This document shows positions 9,348-20,386 of a stretch of 64,000 bases of DNA, piece by piece (the stretch's first letter is position 1; each line of letters begins with the position of its first letter). The DNA is from Sphingomonas aurantiaca (GTDB taxonomy: Bacteria; Pseudomonadota; Alphaproteobacteria; Sphingomonadales; Sphingomonadaceae): assembly GCF_003050705.1 (NCBI RefSeq), contig NZ_QAOG01000005.1:275062-339061 (forward strand). The letters are read 5' to 3'. The notes under the pieces are model-generated. The model saw only the letters and a list, made by a program, of their open reading frames with translations, was not told the DNA's origin and ran no database searches. Made by a program: the position numbers and the translations under genes.

Positions 9348-9931
9348 GACCTCAGACGGTATCGGCGAGCCGTTCGGTTACGTCGTTCGACGGCCACCAG
9401 CACTCTATGGCCTGTAGCACCTGATAGTCGGACGCGGCAGGCGGGATCGACCCACATCCGGTCATTCGCGCGCCCTTCCCCTCTCCCCAACTCCAGACAT
9501 TGGTTCATCTCCGCGTAACGCCCGCTTTGGCGCCTGACCTGCGAACTCGAATGTCGCAGCTGGGCGATAGTTTGGCAGGAAGGCTGTCCAAGTTTAGGTT
9601 TTACTCCCTATGAGCTGCAGACGGCTTTTGCGGGAAGCTTAGGTACGGGATTAGTGGGGACGCTGCGTCGGACTGTAGATGCCAATCCGGGTTCCTCCTT
9701 ATACAGAACCTGGATTGTAGCGATCGGTGCGGCGGTGAGGATCAGCAGGAAAAGGCCCATCAGTTATTCGTTGGTCTCTAGCGGCTTGACGGAAAACGCT
9801 CTCAGTCGGTTTGACACCGAGAAGCCATCATGGTCGCCGCCTTATCGTGAGATAAATCAACGAAATACGCATTACACCGGAACGGACTGACCGTTGCAAC
9901 GTCGGGCATGCAGTTGATTTAGCGAGGATGC
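9348..9931. other. Gene-poor region with dispersed repeat and dnaJ-like fragment
   Basis: No intact gene. It contains one copy of the dispersed repeat (core 9481-9516) followed by a degenerate copy of the 3' part of the J-domain gene found at 12924-13460. Confidence 0.7.
9481..9797 (-). pseudogene. Degenerate 3' fragment of the J-domain gene
   Basis: The sequence aligns base for base with 12831-13139, including intergenic sequence downstream of that gene. On the minus strand it encodes the same membrane helix (MGLFLLILTAAPIATI) and a similar tail (GLASTVRRSVPTNPVPKLPA). A TAA replaces the Trp codon just upstream, and the entire J domain is missing. The remaining open frame (9608-9760) would make a 50-aa membrane peptide if translated. 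Homology stops sharply at about 9797. Confidence 0.8.
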
Positions 9932-10807
9932 ATGACCGGACCGACGTTGGTATTTCTTCATGCCCTCGGCGCCAGCGCGGGAGAGTGGAAGCAAGTTCTT
10001 GATCACCTGCCAAACCAAGCGTGCGTAGCGCTAGACCTGCCAGGATTCGGCGCCGCGGCGGAGGCGGGGCATTGCGATGTCGAAGTGATGGCGGACTGGC
10101 TGGCGGACGAGATCCGCTCCCGTGCGCTGACCTCATGCGTGCTCGTCGGTCACAGCATGGGCGGCAAGATCGTTACGCTCGTCGCGGCCCGCGCCGCAGC
10201 CGGCGAAATCGGCCTGTCAGGCGTACTTGGGGTCGTACTAGTCGCGGCATCGCCACCGTCACCCGAACCGATGGACGAAGAGCGCCGTAACCAGATGATT
10301 GACTGGTTCGCCAACGGTCAGATCGCAGGCGTCAATGCCGCGACCTTCGTCGACGCCAATACCGCCAGAACACTGGCCAAACCTCTGCGCGACACCGCGA
10401 TCGACGACGTGCGACGGTCAAGCCGAGAGGCGTGGCTCGGCTGGCTGGAACGTGGCAGTCGCGAGGATTGGAGCGCCGAGGCTGGACGCATCGCAATCCC
10501 GGCGCTGATCCTCGCCGGCGCCGAGGACGGCGATCTTGGCGAAGATGCTCAGCGCCGGCTCAACCTGCCACATTACATCACCGCGGATATAGACCACGCG
10601 CGTGCCCACGCTGCGAAGCTGGTCGAGCAGCCAGCTGAACGCAGCCTTCGCCTCGGCTTCAAGGCCTGCCGTCAGGAACGCCTTGATCGTGTAGCCGGCA
10701 TCCCTGATCCAGGCGTAGCGATAGTCATAATTCTTTGCTCCGCCGATACCTTCCGGGATCGACGTTGTTGCTGCGGCCGCGATGGCGCCAGACGGCGAGT
10801 AGAGTAG
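9932..10807 (+). CDS. Alpha/beta hydrolase, C-terminally truncated by a deletion fusion
   Basis: Residues 1 to about 216 are a normal alpha/beta hydrolase: FLHALGASAGEW at the oxyanion turn, nucleophile elbow GHSMGG, a helical cap, and the acid loop PALILAGAEDGDLGEDAQ. Homology ends at LNLPHY near base 10578. What follows (to 10807) is the antisense of the neighbouring GH15 gene and looks like random arginine/cysteine-rich sequence. The C-terminal catalytic histidine normally found after this point is lost, so activity is doubtful. Good GAGG ribosome site before ATG 9932. Confidence 0.7.
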   Translation: MTGPTLVFLHALGASAGEWKQVLDHLPNQACVALDLPGFGAAAEAGHCDVEVMADWLADEIRSRALTSCVLVGHSMGGKIVTLVAARAAAGEIGLSGVLGVVLVAASPPSPEPMDEERRNQMIDWFANGQIAGVNAATFVDANTARTLAKPLRDTAIDDVRRSSREAWLGWLERGSREDWSAEAGRIAIPALILAGAEDGDLGEDAQRRLNLPHYITADIDHARAHAAKLVEQPAERSLRLGFKACRQERLDRVAGIPDPGVAIVIILCSADTFRDRRCCCGRDGARRRVE

Positions 10808-11581
10808 CAGCTTCAGCGCCAGTGCACTGCGTAGGAATGCCTCGCGGTCTTCACCGAAGTAGGAGACATGCTCGCACCAGTCTCGCCATTCCCGGTCCGA
10901 TATGTCGATGCGTGCATCAATCTGTTCAATCGTTGGGGCCACCAGCGGCTCGTCACGACCAGCCACGACTGCGACGGTCTGACGCTCGCCGGCAGCCACC
11001 GTCACTTCGCCCGTGATGCCTTCGTCGGCCCAGTCACAATGTACCGTGTCGCTGTGAACGAATAGACCAAGGACGCGCTCGACATGGAAAACTGTGTGGC
11101 CCCCAATCTTCGAGTGGTACGGACTGACCGTATCGCCTCGCCGACCAGGCTTCATCGTCAGCCTAAAGCGAACAGTGCCATCCAGCCCATCGACCCGCCT
11201 CGCCAGCTCGGCCCATGGCAGACGCCCCGCCGTGCCACTGTTGAGAGACTCGGTCAGTTTTGCTCGCCCACTCGGCGTCGTAAAGATCGTCTCGAGTACA
11301 TTACTGCCCGGGCGATACTGGCGCTCAACCGTGAAGGGGTGATCGGGCTGTAGCGTAAAGCACCCACCATTCTCGCCATCGAGTAATCGGTCGAACAGTG
11401 GAGGCGAGTCCATGTTGGGTACGCACCACCAGTCGATCGATCCATCGGCACCGGACAATGCGACGGATCGGCCATCCCCAAGCGCGCCATATTGCTCAAG
11501 CGGCAGATAGCCGTCCTTGCGAACGCCGAGTTCGATACGTTCATGATGCTGTGGCAGCAGCCGCTCCAGCATCCCGGTCAA
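10418..11581 (-). CDS. GH15 glucoamylase/trehalase-like protein, truncated
   Basis: Translation from 11581 gives the typical start of sphingomonad GH15 proteins (LPLEQYGALGDGRSVAL, DGSIDWWCVPNMDSPPLFDRLL) and continues into the catalytic barrel (NYDYRYAWIRDAGYTIKAFL). Recognisable sequence stops at about residue 333 (GTRVVY, near base 10585), after which the frame reads antisense of the hydrolase gene. Members are about 600 aa, so roughly the C-terminal 45 percent, including the second catalytic acid, is missing. Its ATG overlaps the stop of the SDR gene (ATGA), so the two form an operon. Confidence 0.75.
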   Translation of the reverse strand: MTGMLERLLPQHHERIELGVRKDGYLPLEQYGALGDGRSVALSGADGSIDWWCVPNMDSPPLFDRLLDGENGGCFTLQPDHPFTVERQYRPGSNVLETIFTTPSGRAKLTESLNSGTAGRLPWAELARRVDGLDGTVRFRLTMKPGRRGDTVSPYHSKIGGHTVFHVERVLGLFVHSDTVHCDWADEGITGEVTVAAGERQTVAVVAGRDEPLVAPTIEQIDARIDISDREWRDWCEHVSYFGEDREAFLRSALALKLLLYSPSGAIAAAATTSIPEGIGGAKNYDYRYAWIRDAGYTIKAFLTAGLEAEAKAAFSWLLDQLRSVGTRVVYIRGDVMWQVEPALSIFAKIAVLGAGEDQRRDCDASSLGAPILATATFQPAEPRLSA

Positions 11582-12579
11582 CGAAGCTGACGCGGCAGCG
11601 CGCGTGACGCACCGACACCCATCAAAGCACCCGCACCCAGCAGACCACCTACCACGCCTAGCTTTAGCATATCGCGCTGACGGCTCGTAAAGAACTCGCG
11701 GCGGCTTCCTTTTACCCGGTCCTTGCCGTCGCCGTCGATCTGCGCCGGTCCTGGAACCGCCTCGTCGAGATTGCCAATGCGATCGGGCATCGGATCGCCC
11801 TGCTGCTTGTCGAGCATTTCGGCTGCCTCACGATCGGAGAAGCCTGGTGCGACCGACTGCCCGAGCGCCATCATCAGTGTCAAACGCCCAACCCAGAACT
11901 CACGTTGAGGATCGCGCGCTGCGGTCCAAATCGCTTCGGCACAGAGGCGCGGGTCGAAAAGTGGATCGGGAATGATTTGCTCACGTCCCGTGTGGGTGCG
12001 TGCCCAGCTCGTCTGCGGCGTGTTTACGCCGGGCAGATACACGACGCTGAGCGTGATCTTTGATTTGTCCGAGATCAGCTCCGAGCGCAGCGAGTCCGTA
12101 AACCCGCCCACCGCAGCCTTCGCGCCACAATACGCGGCCTGCAAGGGAGCGGCCCGGATCGCGAGGCCGGACGACACCTGGATGATTGCCCCCTGATCCC
12201 GCGTACGCATGTGACGCAGCGCGGCAAGCGTTCCGTAGACTTGCGACAGATAGGTTGTGGCGGTGACTCGGGCATATTCATCCGGCGTGATGTCGTGCGC
12301 GCGAGCAACCACCGTCGACATGGCGTTGTTGATCCAGGCGTCGATCGCGCCAAATTCGGCGACCACCTTATCGGCGGCCTCGTCGACGGCTTTCGCATCG
12401 GCAACGTCTGCCGGGATCGCCAGGACTCGACCACCATGCTGTTCGAGCATCGCCCGAGCCTCATCAAGACGTGTCGGGTCCCTTGCGATGATTGCAACCT
12501 GCCATCCGCTACGTGCAAAGCGATCCGCAGTCGCGAGGCCGATGCCGGCGCTCGCTCCCGTTACTACGACGGTCTTCAT
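11578..12579 (-). CDS. SDR family NAD(P)-dependent oxidoreductase
   Basis: 333 residues. Classical short-chain dehydrogenase features: TGASAGIG at residues 7-14, NNA at 84-86, catalytic S137, Y150 and K154 in the expected spacing. The last 80 residues are an extension with a hydrophobic glycine-rich segment (LGVVGGLLGAGALMGVGA) near the end, suggesting membrane attachment. This layout is common in SDR genes linked to GH15 genes in sphingomonads. First gene of a two-gene operon with the truncated GH15 gene. Substrate unknown. Confidence 0.88.
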   Translation of the reverse strand: MKTVVVTGASAGIGLATADRFARSGWQVAIIARDPTRLDEARAMLEQHGGRVLAIPADVADAKAVDEAADKVVAEFGAIDAWINNAMSTVVARAHDITPDEYARVTATTYLSQVYGTLAALRHMRTRDQGAIIQVSSGLAIRAAPLQAAYCGAKAAVGGFTDSLRSELISDKSKITLSVVYLPGVNTPQTSWARTHTGREQIIPDPLFDPRLCAEAIWTAARDPQREFWVGRLTLMMALGQSVAPGFSDREAAEMLDKQQGDPMPDRIGNLDEAVPGPAQIDGDGKDRVKGSRREFFTSRQRDMLKLGVVGGLLGAGALMGVGASRALPRQLR

Positions 12580-12923
12580 AAGGTTGGTCTCGTTCCTAAC
12601 AAAAAGCTTGCTCGACCGCTAAACGCCCAAGTGGCGAACTGGTCGCCGCCTACTGCTTTGCTCTTCAGTTAAATGCGCGGACGCTGCGGCCTTCGATGGT
12701 GAGACCCAACAAGGCCGCGCGACCGTCGAGTCATTAAGCTGATGTAGCCAGCGACCAGTTTTGGATTGAAACTCAATCGGAGTTCGGACGGTTACCGCGA
12801 CCCAGAAGCAGACGTCCCCGCCCCCTGCCCAGCCTCCCAACTACCGCCGCTCGTTCATCTCCGCGTTACGACTGCTTTTGGCGGCTAACCCTGCGAATTC
12901 GAATGTCGCGGTTGGGCGATAGT
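12580..12923. other. Intergenic region, dispersed repeat copy
   Basis: Between the SDR and J-domain genes. No supported gene; one dispersed repeat core at 12831-12866 (CGCTCGTTCATCTCCGCG). The right end is duplicated at 9481 onward. Confidence 0.6.
12831..12866 (+). repeat. Dispersed intergenic repeat core
   Basis: Best-preserved copy together with 9481-9516: CTCGTTCATCTCCGCG after a C-rich lead. Confidence 0.6.
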
Positions 12924-13460
12924 TTAGGATGCAGGCTGTCCGAGTCCGGGTTTTGTGCCCGATGAGCTTTGGACGCCATTTGCAGGAGGTTCAGGCACGG
13001 GATGAGCGGCGACGCTACGTCGAACCGTAGGTGCCAATCCAGATTCCTCATTCCACAGAACTAGGATTGTAGCGATGGGTGCGGCGGTGAGGATCAGCAG
13101 GAAAAGGCCCATCAGCCATTCGTTGGTCTCTAGCGGCTGCGAGAAGCTACCGCTGGGCTGCATCGACGGGCTAGGTCGCATCGGGCGCCTGCCGGCTTTC
13201 CTGGGGTGAAACGGACGGTCCCCAGTCGCTCGGTGGGCAGACGGCCTGATCTGCGAGCGATCGTAGGCGGCGCGTGATTCCTTCTTTCCCAAAACGGAAT
13301 ACGCCTCGTTGATCGCTTTCGCACGAGCAGAAACATCCGCACCATGATTGGCATCGGGGTGATATTGACGGAGCAGCGCTTTCCACGCGGCGTGGATAGT
13401 TTCTCGACTTGCCGTCGAGGGCACCCCTAGGACAGAATAATAGTCGGGTGAGAGAGCCAT
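12924..13460 (-). CDS. J-domain (DnaJ-like) protein with C-terminal membrane helix
   Basis: 178 residues. Residues 6-70 are a J domain with the HPD tripeptide in LRQYHPDANHG, so it should stimulate an Hsp70 (DnaK). There is no G/F or zinc-finger region. A hydrophobic segment at about residues 115-132 (MGLFLLILTAAPIATILVL) anchors it in the membrane. Single-gene unit. Its 3' half plus downstream DNA was duplicated at 9481-9797. Confidence 0.88.
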   Translation of the reverse strand: MALSPDYYSVLGVPSTASRETIHAAWKALLRQYHPDANHGADVSARAKAINEAYSVLGKKESRAAYDRSQIRPSAHRATGDRPFHPRKAGRRPMRPSPSMQPSGSFSQPLETNEWLMGLFLLILTAAPIATILVLWNEESGLAPTVRRSVAAHPVPEPPANGVQSSSGTKPGLGQPAS

Positions 13461-13828
13461 CTAGCCGTTACTTGCGGCTAAAACGCGAAAAAGGAAAGTC
13501 CGCCCGTCGCGTGATCTTAACTTCGTCTTCTCAGAGATCCAAAGGGTGGCTTTAGGGGCCAACAGTCGGATGGAAGCGACATTCAAGCAGCGCCCGCCGC
13601 TCCCCCAGACGGTCGCTCATTCATCTTCGTCCCGCTCAGCTCAACGGCCACCAGTCACTGTGCCCTGATCCAAATTCCGGATGCGGACGGGACAAAATCT
13701 CAACGGTGTCGACTGGTTTACCAAGGGGCTGACTGCATAGAACTTACGCTTCGAGACCGTGCCGCCGTCCCTGCGGATTCAATACGGGCAAGCCTGTTTA
13801 GCCGTCAGGGCACGTCGAGCCCGCTTGG
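13461..13828. other. Intergenic region with a repeat core
   Basis: No supported gene. A dispersed repeat core lies at 13598-13628 (CGGTCGCTCATTCATCTTCG). Confidence 0.55.
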
Positions 13829-15670
13829 CTATCGGGCGGCCGCTCGCTTCGCCGCACCGCCGCCAGCAGCGATCCACTTGTCGATCTTAGCCTCTAGCAC
13901 CGGCATCGGCAGCGCTCCGGTATCAAGCACCTGCGCATGAAAATCGCGCGGATCGAACTTCGGGCCAAGCATCGCCCGCGCCTTTGCCTTGGTCCCCGCG
14001 ATCGTCAGCTGGCCGATCTTGTAGGCGAGCGCCTGTCCCGGAATAGCGATGTAGCGTTCGACTTCAGCCGTCGCGTCGGTCCGCGCCATTGGCGAATTCG
14101 CGAGCATGTAGGTGACTGCCTGATCCCGCGTCCAACCCTTGGCATGGATTCCGCTGTCGACGACCAGCCGCATCGCGCGCAGCATCTCGTCGTTCAGCCC
14201 GCCCATCCGCTGATACGGATCGGTTTCCATGCCGAGTTCCTTCCACAGGCTCTCGGCATAGAGCGCCCAGCCCTCGACATAGGCGGTATTGCCGCCGAAC
14301 CGCATGAACGCGGGCAGCGCGGTGTTCTCCTGCGCGAGGCTGATCTGGAAATGATGCCCCGGCACGCCTTCGTGTAAGAACAGCGTCTCCATTTCCCACA
14401 TGTAACGCGAGGGCAGGTCGTAGGTGTTGTAGTAAAACACGCCCGGTCGCGACCCGTCGGGCGTGCCGCCGTTGTACGATCCGGCCGCCTCGGTCTTCTC
14501 CTTGAACGCCGGGACCGGCCGGATCTCCAGCATCGTCTTCGGCGTCAGCGAGAATTGCTCGGGGATTAGCTTGGAGATACGCGCCTCGATTCCACGGTAA
14601 CCGTTGCGCAGCTGGTCCACCGAGCTCGGCTGGAATTGCTTGTTGGTACGCAGGAAGGCGAAGAACGCCGGCAGGTTGCCCTTGAACCCGACCGCCTGTT
14701 TCTGCGCTTCCATACCCTTCAGGATGCGCGCGACCTCGGTTAGGCCGAGCTGATGAACCTGCTCCGCGGTCATCGGCAGCGTCGTGTTTTGCCGGATCAG
14801 AAAGGTGTAATACGCGTCGCCGCCGGGCAGGGAAGAAAGACCTACCGTGTCGCGCGCGGCGGGCAGATAGACGTTAACGAGGAAATCGCGCATCTGCCGA
14901 TGCGCAGGTATGATCACGTCGCGAATCTGCGCGGCATAGGCCGCCTTCAGACGCGCCTGGTCCGCTGCAGGGATCGTTGCCGGAAACGTCTTCACTGGGC
15001 CGTAGAAGGTCGAGCCCTCGACCCCTTCCGCAATGAGGTTTTCGAACTCCTGGATCATGTTCGTGACGACCAGCTTGGGCTGGACGATCTTGTCCTTCAT
15101 CCCCTGCCGGAACAGGCCGATCGCGCGGTCGAGGACAACGGCATATTTCGCGTTGCGCTTCAGATTGTTCTCATAGTCGGCGAGCGTCTTGAACGGCGCG
15201 GCGCCGTTGCCCGACGCGAAATCAGGATAGAAGCTCTGAAACCCGTTCATATGGTCGATCGGCAGGTCGCGCTGCACCTTCAAGAGCGCGGGCGCAAAAC
15301 CGGCGAGATCAGTCTCGTTTCGCGTCTTGAAGACGTCATAGGCGATCTGATCTGTCGGGGTCAGCCGGGAACGATCGATTGTGTTCAGGGTCGCGAGGTC
15401 ATGCTCCACTGCCGCGCGCTCGGCCGCGAGATACCCATCGGTCAGATAGTCGCCGAACTGGTCGGCGTAGCGCAGGTCGCCACGGAAAACCGCCTCGATG
15501 GGATGACGCTCCAAGCTCGCCTCATCGCTGTTGTAGAACAGGTGCTTCAAACGCGCGTCGTCTGCGCTCTCACCCGGCTGCACGACCGGCTCGGGTACCG
15601 CCTGCCCCCTCGCCGCGGCAGTCGCCAGCGTGGTGGAAAGTAGAGCGGCGAGCATCAGTTTGACGGACAA
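13829..15670 (-). CDS. Secreted DUF885 family protein (putative metallopeptidase)
   Basis: 613 residues with an N-terminal signal peptide (MSVKLMLAALLSTTLATAAA, cleavage probably after ARGQA). The body is DUF885 along its full length. It contains LFLHEGVPGHHFQISLAQ, an HExxxHH zinc-like motif, followed by GWALYAESLWKELG. Family members are predicted periplasmic zinc peptidases of about 600 aa, so this one is complete. It stands alone, convergent with nothing close. Substrate unknown. Confidence 0.9.
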   Translation of the reverse strand: MSVKLMLAALLSTTLATAAARGQAVPEPVVQPGESADDARLKHLFYNSDEASLERHPIEAVFRGDLRYADQFGDYLTDGYLAAERAAVEHDLATLNTIDRSRLTPTDQIAYDVFKTRNETDLAGFAPALLKVQRDLPIDHMNGFQSFYPDFASGNGAAPFKTLADYENNLKRNAKYAVVLDRAIGLFRQGMKDKIVQPKLVVTNMIQEFENLIAEGVEGSTFYGPVKTFPATIPAADQARLKAAYAAQIRDVIIPAHRQMRDFLVNVYLPAARDTVGLSSLPGGDAYYTFLIRQNTTLPMTAEQVHQLGLTEVARILKGMEAQKQAVGFKGNLPAFFAFLRTNKQFQPSSVDQLRNGYRGIEARISKLIPEQFSLTPKTMLEIRPVPAFKEKTEAAGSYNGGTPDGSRPGVFYYNTYDLPSRYMWEMETLFLHEGVPGHHFQISLAQENTALPAFMRFGGNTAYVEGWALYAESLWKELGMETDPYQRMGGLNDEMLRAMRLVVDSGIHAKGWTRDQAVTYMLANSPMARTDATAEVERYIAIPGQALAYKIGQLTIAGTKAKARAMLGPKFDPRDFHAQVLDTGALPMPVLEAKIDKWIAAGGGAAKRAAAR

Positions 15671-16066
15671 TATGCGGCTCCTTGGGATGCGACGGTGCGA
15701 GGGTTAGGATGCGGCCATGGTTCCCGCAAGCGCGCGAGGGTTAACGCGCGCCGTCAAGTCCAAATGGGCCACTGGAGGTCGGATTACCTCGCTTAACGTC
15801 GGGTCGGCAGCGAGGTCATCAAGGCAGGTTCCGCAACGAGAATAGCCGGGGGGCTCAGGCCGGCATTTTGGTCCACTATCCCTTCGGACCGATACTTTGA
15901 GAACGTCGAACTGCTCAGATCATAGAGAATTGCGAACAGGACCTAGTTGTGGACGTTCACAGGGCAATCTCTGCTTCCCAACTTCAGCCCTTTGCTCATG
16001 TCGAGGCGGGGCTCAAGCGGCACGCATTCCCCCTGCCTGACGGCACGCCGAATTTCTCGAAAGGGA
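15671..16066. other. Intergenic region with repeat core
   Basis: About 400 bp with no supported gene. A dispersed repeat core lies at 15971-16005. Confidence 0.55.
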
Positions 16067-17608
<1,542 letters not shown>

Positions 17609-17842
17609 ACGTCACTCCGTTCGCGCGCTCAACGGGCCTTATGTCGTTGGACGCTACGCGTTTTTAGCTCTTTAATGTCAGTAGGCTAAGATGGCTATTG
17701 CGACAAAACTACTGGGTTAACAGCCTGCAAACGACGCCGGCATGGCCCGCAAATACGGCCATGCCGCGGTCGCATTCCAAGAAAACGAGCGTAAAATCCT
17801 CGCGGGCCGCAACTCGGCCCATGGCGGGCGGGTTAGAGCTCC

Positions 17843-18250
17843 ATGACCCTTTCAACCGTACCTTACGCGCTCGTTGTCGATGATGATCCGCTCATCATGA
17901 TGGATACGACTGGCATCCTCGAAGACGCCGGATTCCGCTTCTATGAGGCCATGGATGGCGACGAGGCGAAGCGTGTCTTAGCCACCAACTGGGAAAGCAT
18001 CGTACTGCTGTTTTCTGACGTCGACATGCCCGGCGACACTAATGGCTTCGCGCTCGCCCGGCATGTCGCTGAACGCTGGCCCACGATCGAGATCGTGATC
18101 GCGTCCGGTCATGTTCTACCAAAAGCGGGCGAGATGCCCGAAAAGGCCACATTCATCTCTAAGCCGTTCAACAAGCAAATGGTGCACCAGCATTTGCGGA
18201 ACATGCTCCCGGACAATAAATTGCCGGAGCCGCTCAAGAGAGCGGTCTGA
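17843..18250 (+). CDS. Single-domain response regulator
   Basis: 135 residues, a receiver domain only: VVDDD at 11-15, phospho-acceptor D59 (LFSDVDMPGDTNGFA), switch residue in IASGH, lysine in FISKPFNK. Divergent from the LOV kinase, 234 bp away, so the pair very likely form one two-component system. It closely parallels the 3304-3705 protein in size and motif order, so the two may compete for the same kinases. Confidence 0.9.
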   Translation: MTLSTVPYALVVDDDPLIMMDTTGILEDAGFRFYEAMDGDEAKRVLATNWESIVLLFSDVDMPGDTNGFALARHVAERWPTIEIVIASGHVLPKAGEMPEKATFISKPFNKQMVHQHLRNMLPDNKLPEPLKRAV

Positions 18251-18554
18251 TCAACTGTACAACTCATTGGCGTAGATGAGCTTGAACGGGACAACCAGCG
18301 TAACTCTCTAGCGGACAACGATCGAGCCGATGAGGCTATTGCAAGACCAGGCCTAAAAACGCTCTGCAAGTACGAGGCTGAGAGGCTCGGGCTGCTGTCG
18401 AGACCCACTTGCGGTCATTCGCGGCCTCTTTCTGGCTCCCCAATTTCTGCCATCCATTCAGGATTGCGGCAGAGAAGGTGCTGAGCCTTGGCCCTGCCCG
18501 CTGCCTCGCCAGCTTTCAAAAGGATGATGAGGCGGCAAAGCTTTTACCGACCCA
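18251..18554. other. Intergenic region with repeat core
   Basis: No supported gene. A dispersed repeat core lies at 18431-18465 (CCCAATTTCTGCCATCCATT). Confidence 0.5.
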
Positions 18555-19015
18555 TTAACTGGCTGTCGACTGCATAAGCTCTATCGTGATATGATCGGGG
18601 CCTGAAACGTAGGCCACCAACGTTCCCTTCCGTGGACCACCCGGGACCGGCAGCGGATTGCCTTTCGCCTTCCATCCTGCTGCTTCGACGCGGGCAATGG
18701 CGACGTGAATATCCTTTACGGTCAGACCCAGGTGGGCCGCTCCGATCGATCCCGCGCCGCTGGGCACCGTCCCGTTCTGGAGCCCGTTTGAATATTCCAA
18801 CAGTTCGACCACGTGACCGTCTTGTGCCTTGACGATCGCCGTTTTCACACTCGGATCATCGACACCTGTCACCTGATTCAGGAAGTCGCCCCCATCTCCG
18901 ATTGCCGCTCAAGTGTGAAACCGAGCGCTCCCGTCCAGAACCGAACGGCTTCGTCCAAAGACGACACAGCGAAGCCTGTGTGGTCCACGGCAATTACGTT
19001 TGCGGCGTCCGTCAT
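18555..19015 (-). pseudogene. VOC family gene, frameshifted in a G run
   Basis: From the ATG at 19015 the protein starts MTDAANVIAVDHTGFAVSSL and stops early. After the run of five C at 18889-18893 (G on the coding strand) the +1 frame continues with GDFLNQVTGVDDPSVKTAIV and runs to 18555 with a good VOC ending (GPDHITIELMQ). Adding one G restores a single protein of about 153 aa of the glyoxalase/bleomycin-resistance type. A homopolymer slip is likely, either a real mutation or a sequencing error. Confidence 0.8.
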
Positions 19016-19403
19016 TACTGCCCTCTCACTGGTATGCCGGCCGTGCTTACCACGCGACCGTTCACCATAGTAAACCGCTTTCCCAAAACCCTTCCCCGCA
19101 TAAACTTTCCCAATATGGGCTGGTGGACACGGAGAAACGGAAAGTCTTCGAGCCTCTTAAAGCAGCGGGTTCCAGGATGTGAAAGACCTTGGGAGCAGAC
19201 GAGCTTGGTCATGCCGCGATCAGGCAACCAGCGGCCGCGGAGACCCAATTACAGGCGTTCGGACCGGCCGTCCCGTTTCCCAGCTTCAGACACTCGTTCA
19301 TGCCCTTAGGTCTTTGAAAGTTGACGGCGACGTCGCTCACCAAAGCGCCTCGTGGTCATCCAGACCATCAACTGCTCTCAATCTTGTCAAAGCACATTTG
19401 CAA
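19016..19403. other. Intergenic region with repeat core
   Basis: About 390 bp without a supported gene. Dispersed repeat core at 19271-19305 (CAGCTTCAGACACTCGTTCA). Confidence 0.5.
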
Positions 19404-20291
19404 TCACATGCGCATTGCCGCCACGAAGGCCTGAAAGGCGGCAGTCGGTTGACGTCGGCTAGGATAATAGAGGTGATTCGGGGGCAAGGTGGGTGCCCAG
19501 TCGGCCAGCACTTCGACCAGAGTACCGGCGGCCAGTTGCAGCGCGGCATGTGGCAGCGGCAGGCAAGTCACCCCCAGCCCTGCCACTGCAGCGTCGCGCA
19601 TCACGTCGATATCGTTGGTGATGAAGTCGCCGCGGACTGACCGTTCCACCTTTCGGCCATCCCGCTCGAATTCCCAGCGGTGTACGACGCCAGAGGACGT
19701 GTATCGGTAACACAGACAACGATGAGCGGCGATACCGTCGGGATCGACGGGAGCGGGATGATCGGCGAGGTAGGCCGGCGCGGCGACGAAGACGAGCGGC
19801 ACCGGCGCGCTGATACGGACCGATATCATGTCGGCCTGCAGGGTCTGGGCATGCCGGACCCCGCAATCAAATCGGTCCGCGACGATGTCGACGAACCCGT
19901 CGTCGACCACCAGTTCGACGGCGATGTCGGGATAGGCGCGCGCAAAGTCGGCCAGCCGCGGCAGGATGGCGTAGATCGCCGCGACCCGGTGCGCGCTGAC
20001 CCGGATCCGCCCCGCCGGCCGTTCGCGGGCATTGTCGAGATCGGCCAGCGCGCCCGCGACCGAGGCGATCGCCGGCCTCAACCGCACCAGCAGTTCCTCG
20101 CCTGCGGGCGTCGGCGCCAGCGACCGGGTGGTACGGTCGAGCAGCCGGACGCCCAGTTTCGTCTCAAGCGACCGCATCGCATGGCTCAAGGCGGAGGCGG
20201 ACAATCCAAGACGCGTTGCCGCTCGTGCGAAGCTGCCAGCCTCGACGATAGTTTCGAACACCGCGAGACCGGACCAGAGATCACGATCCAT
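19404..20291 (-). CDS. LysR family transcriptional regulator
   Basis: 295 residues. The N-terminal winged helix is clear (FETIVEAGSFARAATRLGLS, then LSHAMRSLETKLGVRLLDRT), followed by a type-2 periplasmic-binding-like effector domain (VSAHRVAAIYAILPRLADF). It is divergent from the aldo/keto reductase with 95 bp between the starts, the standard arrangement for a LysR regulator and its target. The inducer is unknown. Confidence 0.92.
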   Translation of the reverse strand: MDRDLWSGLAVFETIVEAGSFARAATRLGLSASALSHAMRSLETKLGVRLLDRTTRSLAPTPAGEELLVRLRPAIASVAGALADLDNARERPAGRIRVSAHRVAAIYAILPRLADFARAYPDIAVELVVDDGFVDIVADRFDCGVRHAQTLQADMISVRISAPVPLVFVAAPAYLADHPAPVDPDGIAAHRCLCYRYTSSGVVHRWEFERDGRKVERSVRGDFITNDIDVMRDAAVAGLGVTCLPLPHAALQLAAGTLVEVLADWAPTLPPNHLYYPSRRQPTAAFQAFVAAMRM

Positions 20292-20293
20292 TC

Positions 20294-20308
20294 CTGAACA
20301 TCCTTCAG
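20294..20308. promoter_or_regulatory. Candidate LysR box
   Basis: CTGAACATCCTTCAG has 5-bp inverted arms and the T-N11-A spacing of LysR sites. It abuts the LysR start codon, which would suit autorepression plus activation of the divergent gene. Inferred from pattern only. Confidence 0.5.
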
Positions 20309-20386
20309 CAACCCATGCGCCGCAGACGATCTAATCCTCGGGCGGTCCGGCGTCCATCTGGAGGTAACACAACGCAGGATGCCACC

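Noticed and set aside
14753..15643. Plus-strand open frame of 296 codons
   Set aside because: Shadow of the DUF885 gene, which has a signal peptide and metal motif on the minus strand.
19680..20297. Plus-strand frame antisense to the LysR gene
   Set aside because: The minus-strand LysR protein has a complete HTH and effector domain; the antisense is a shadow.
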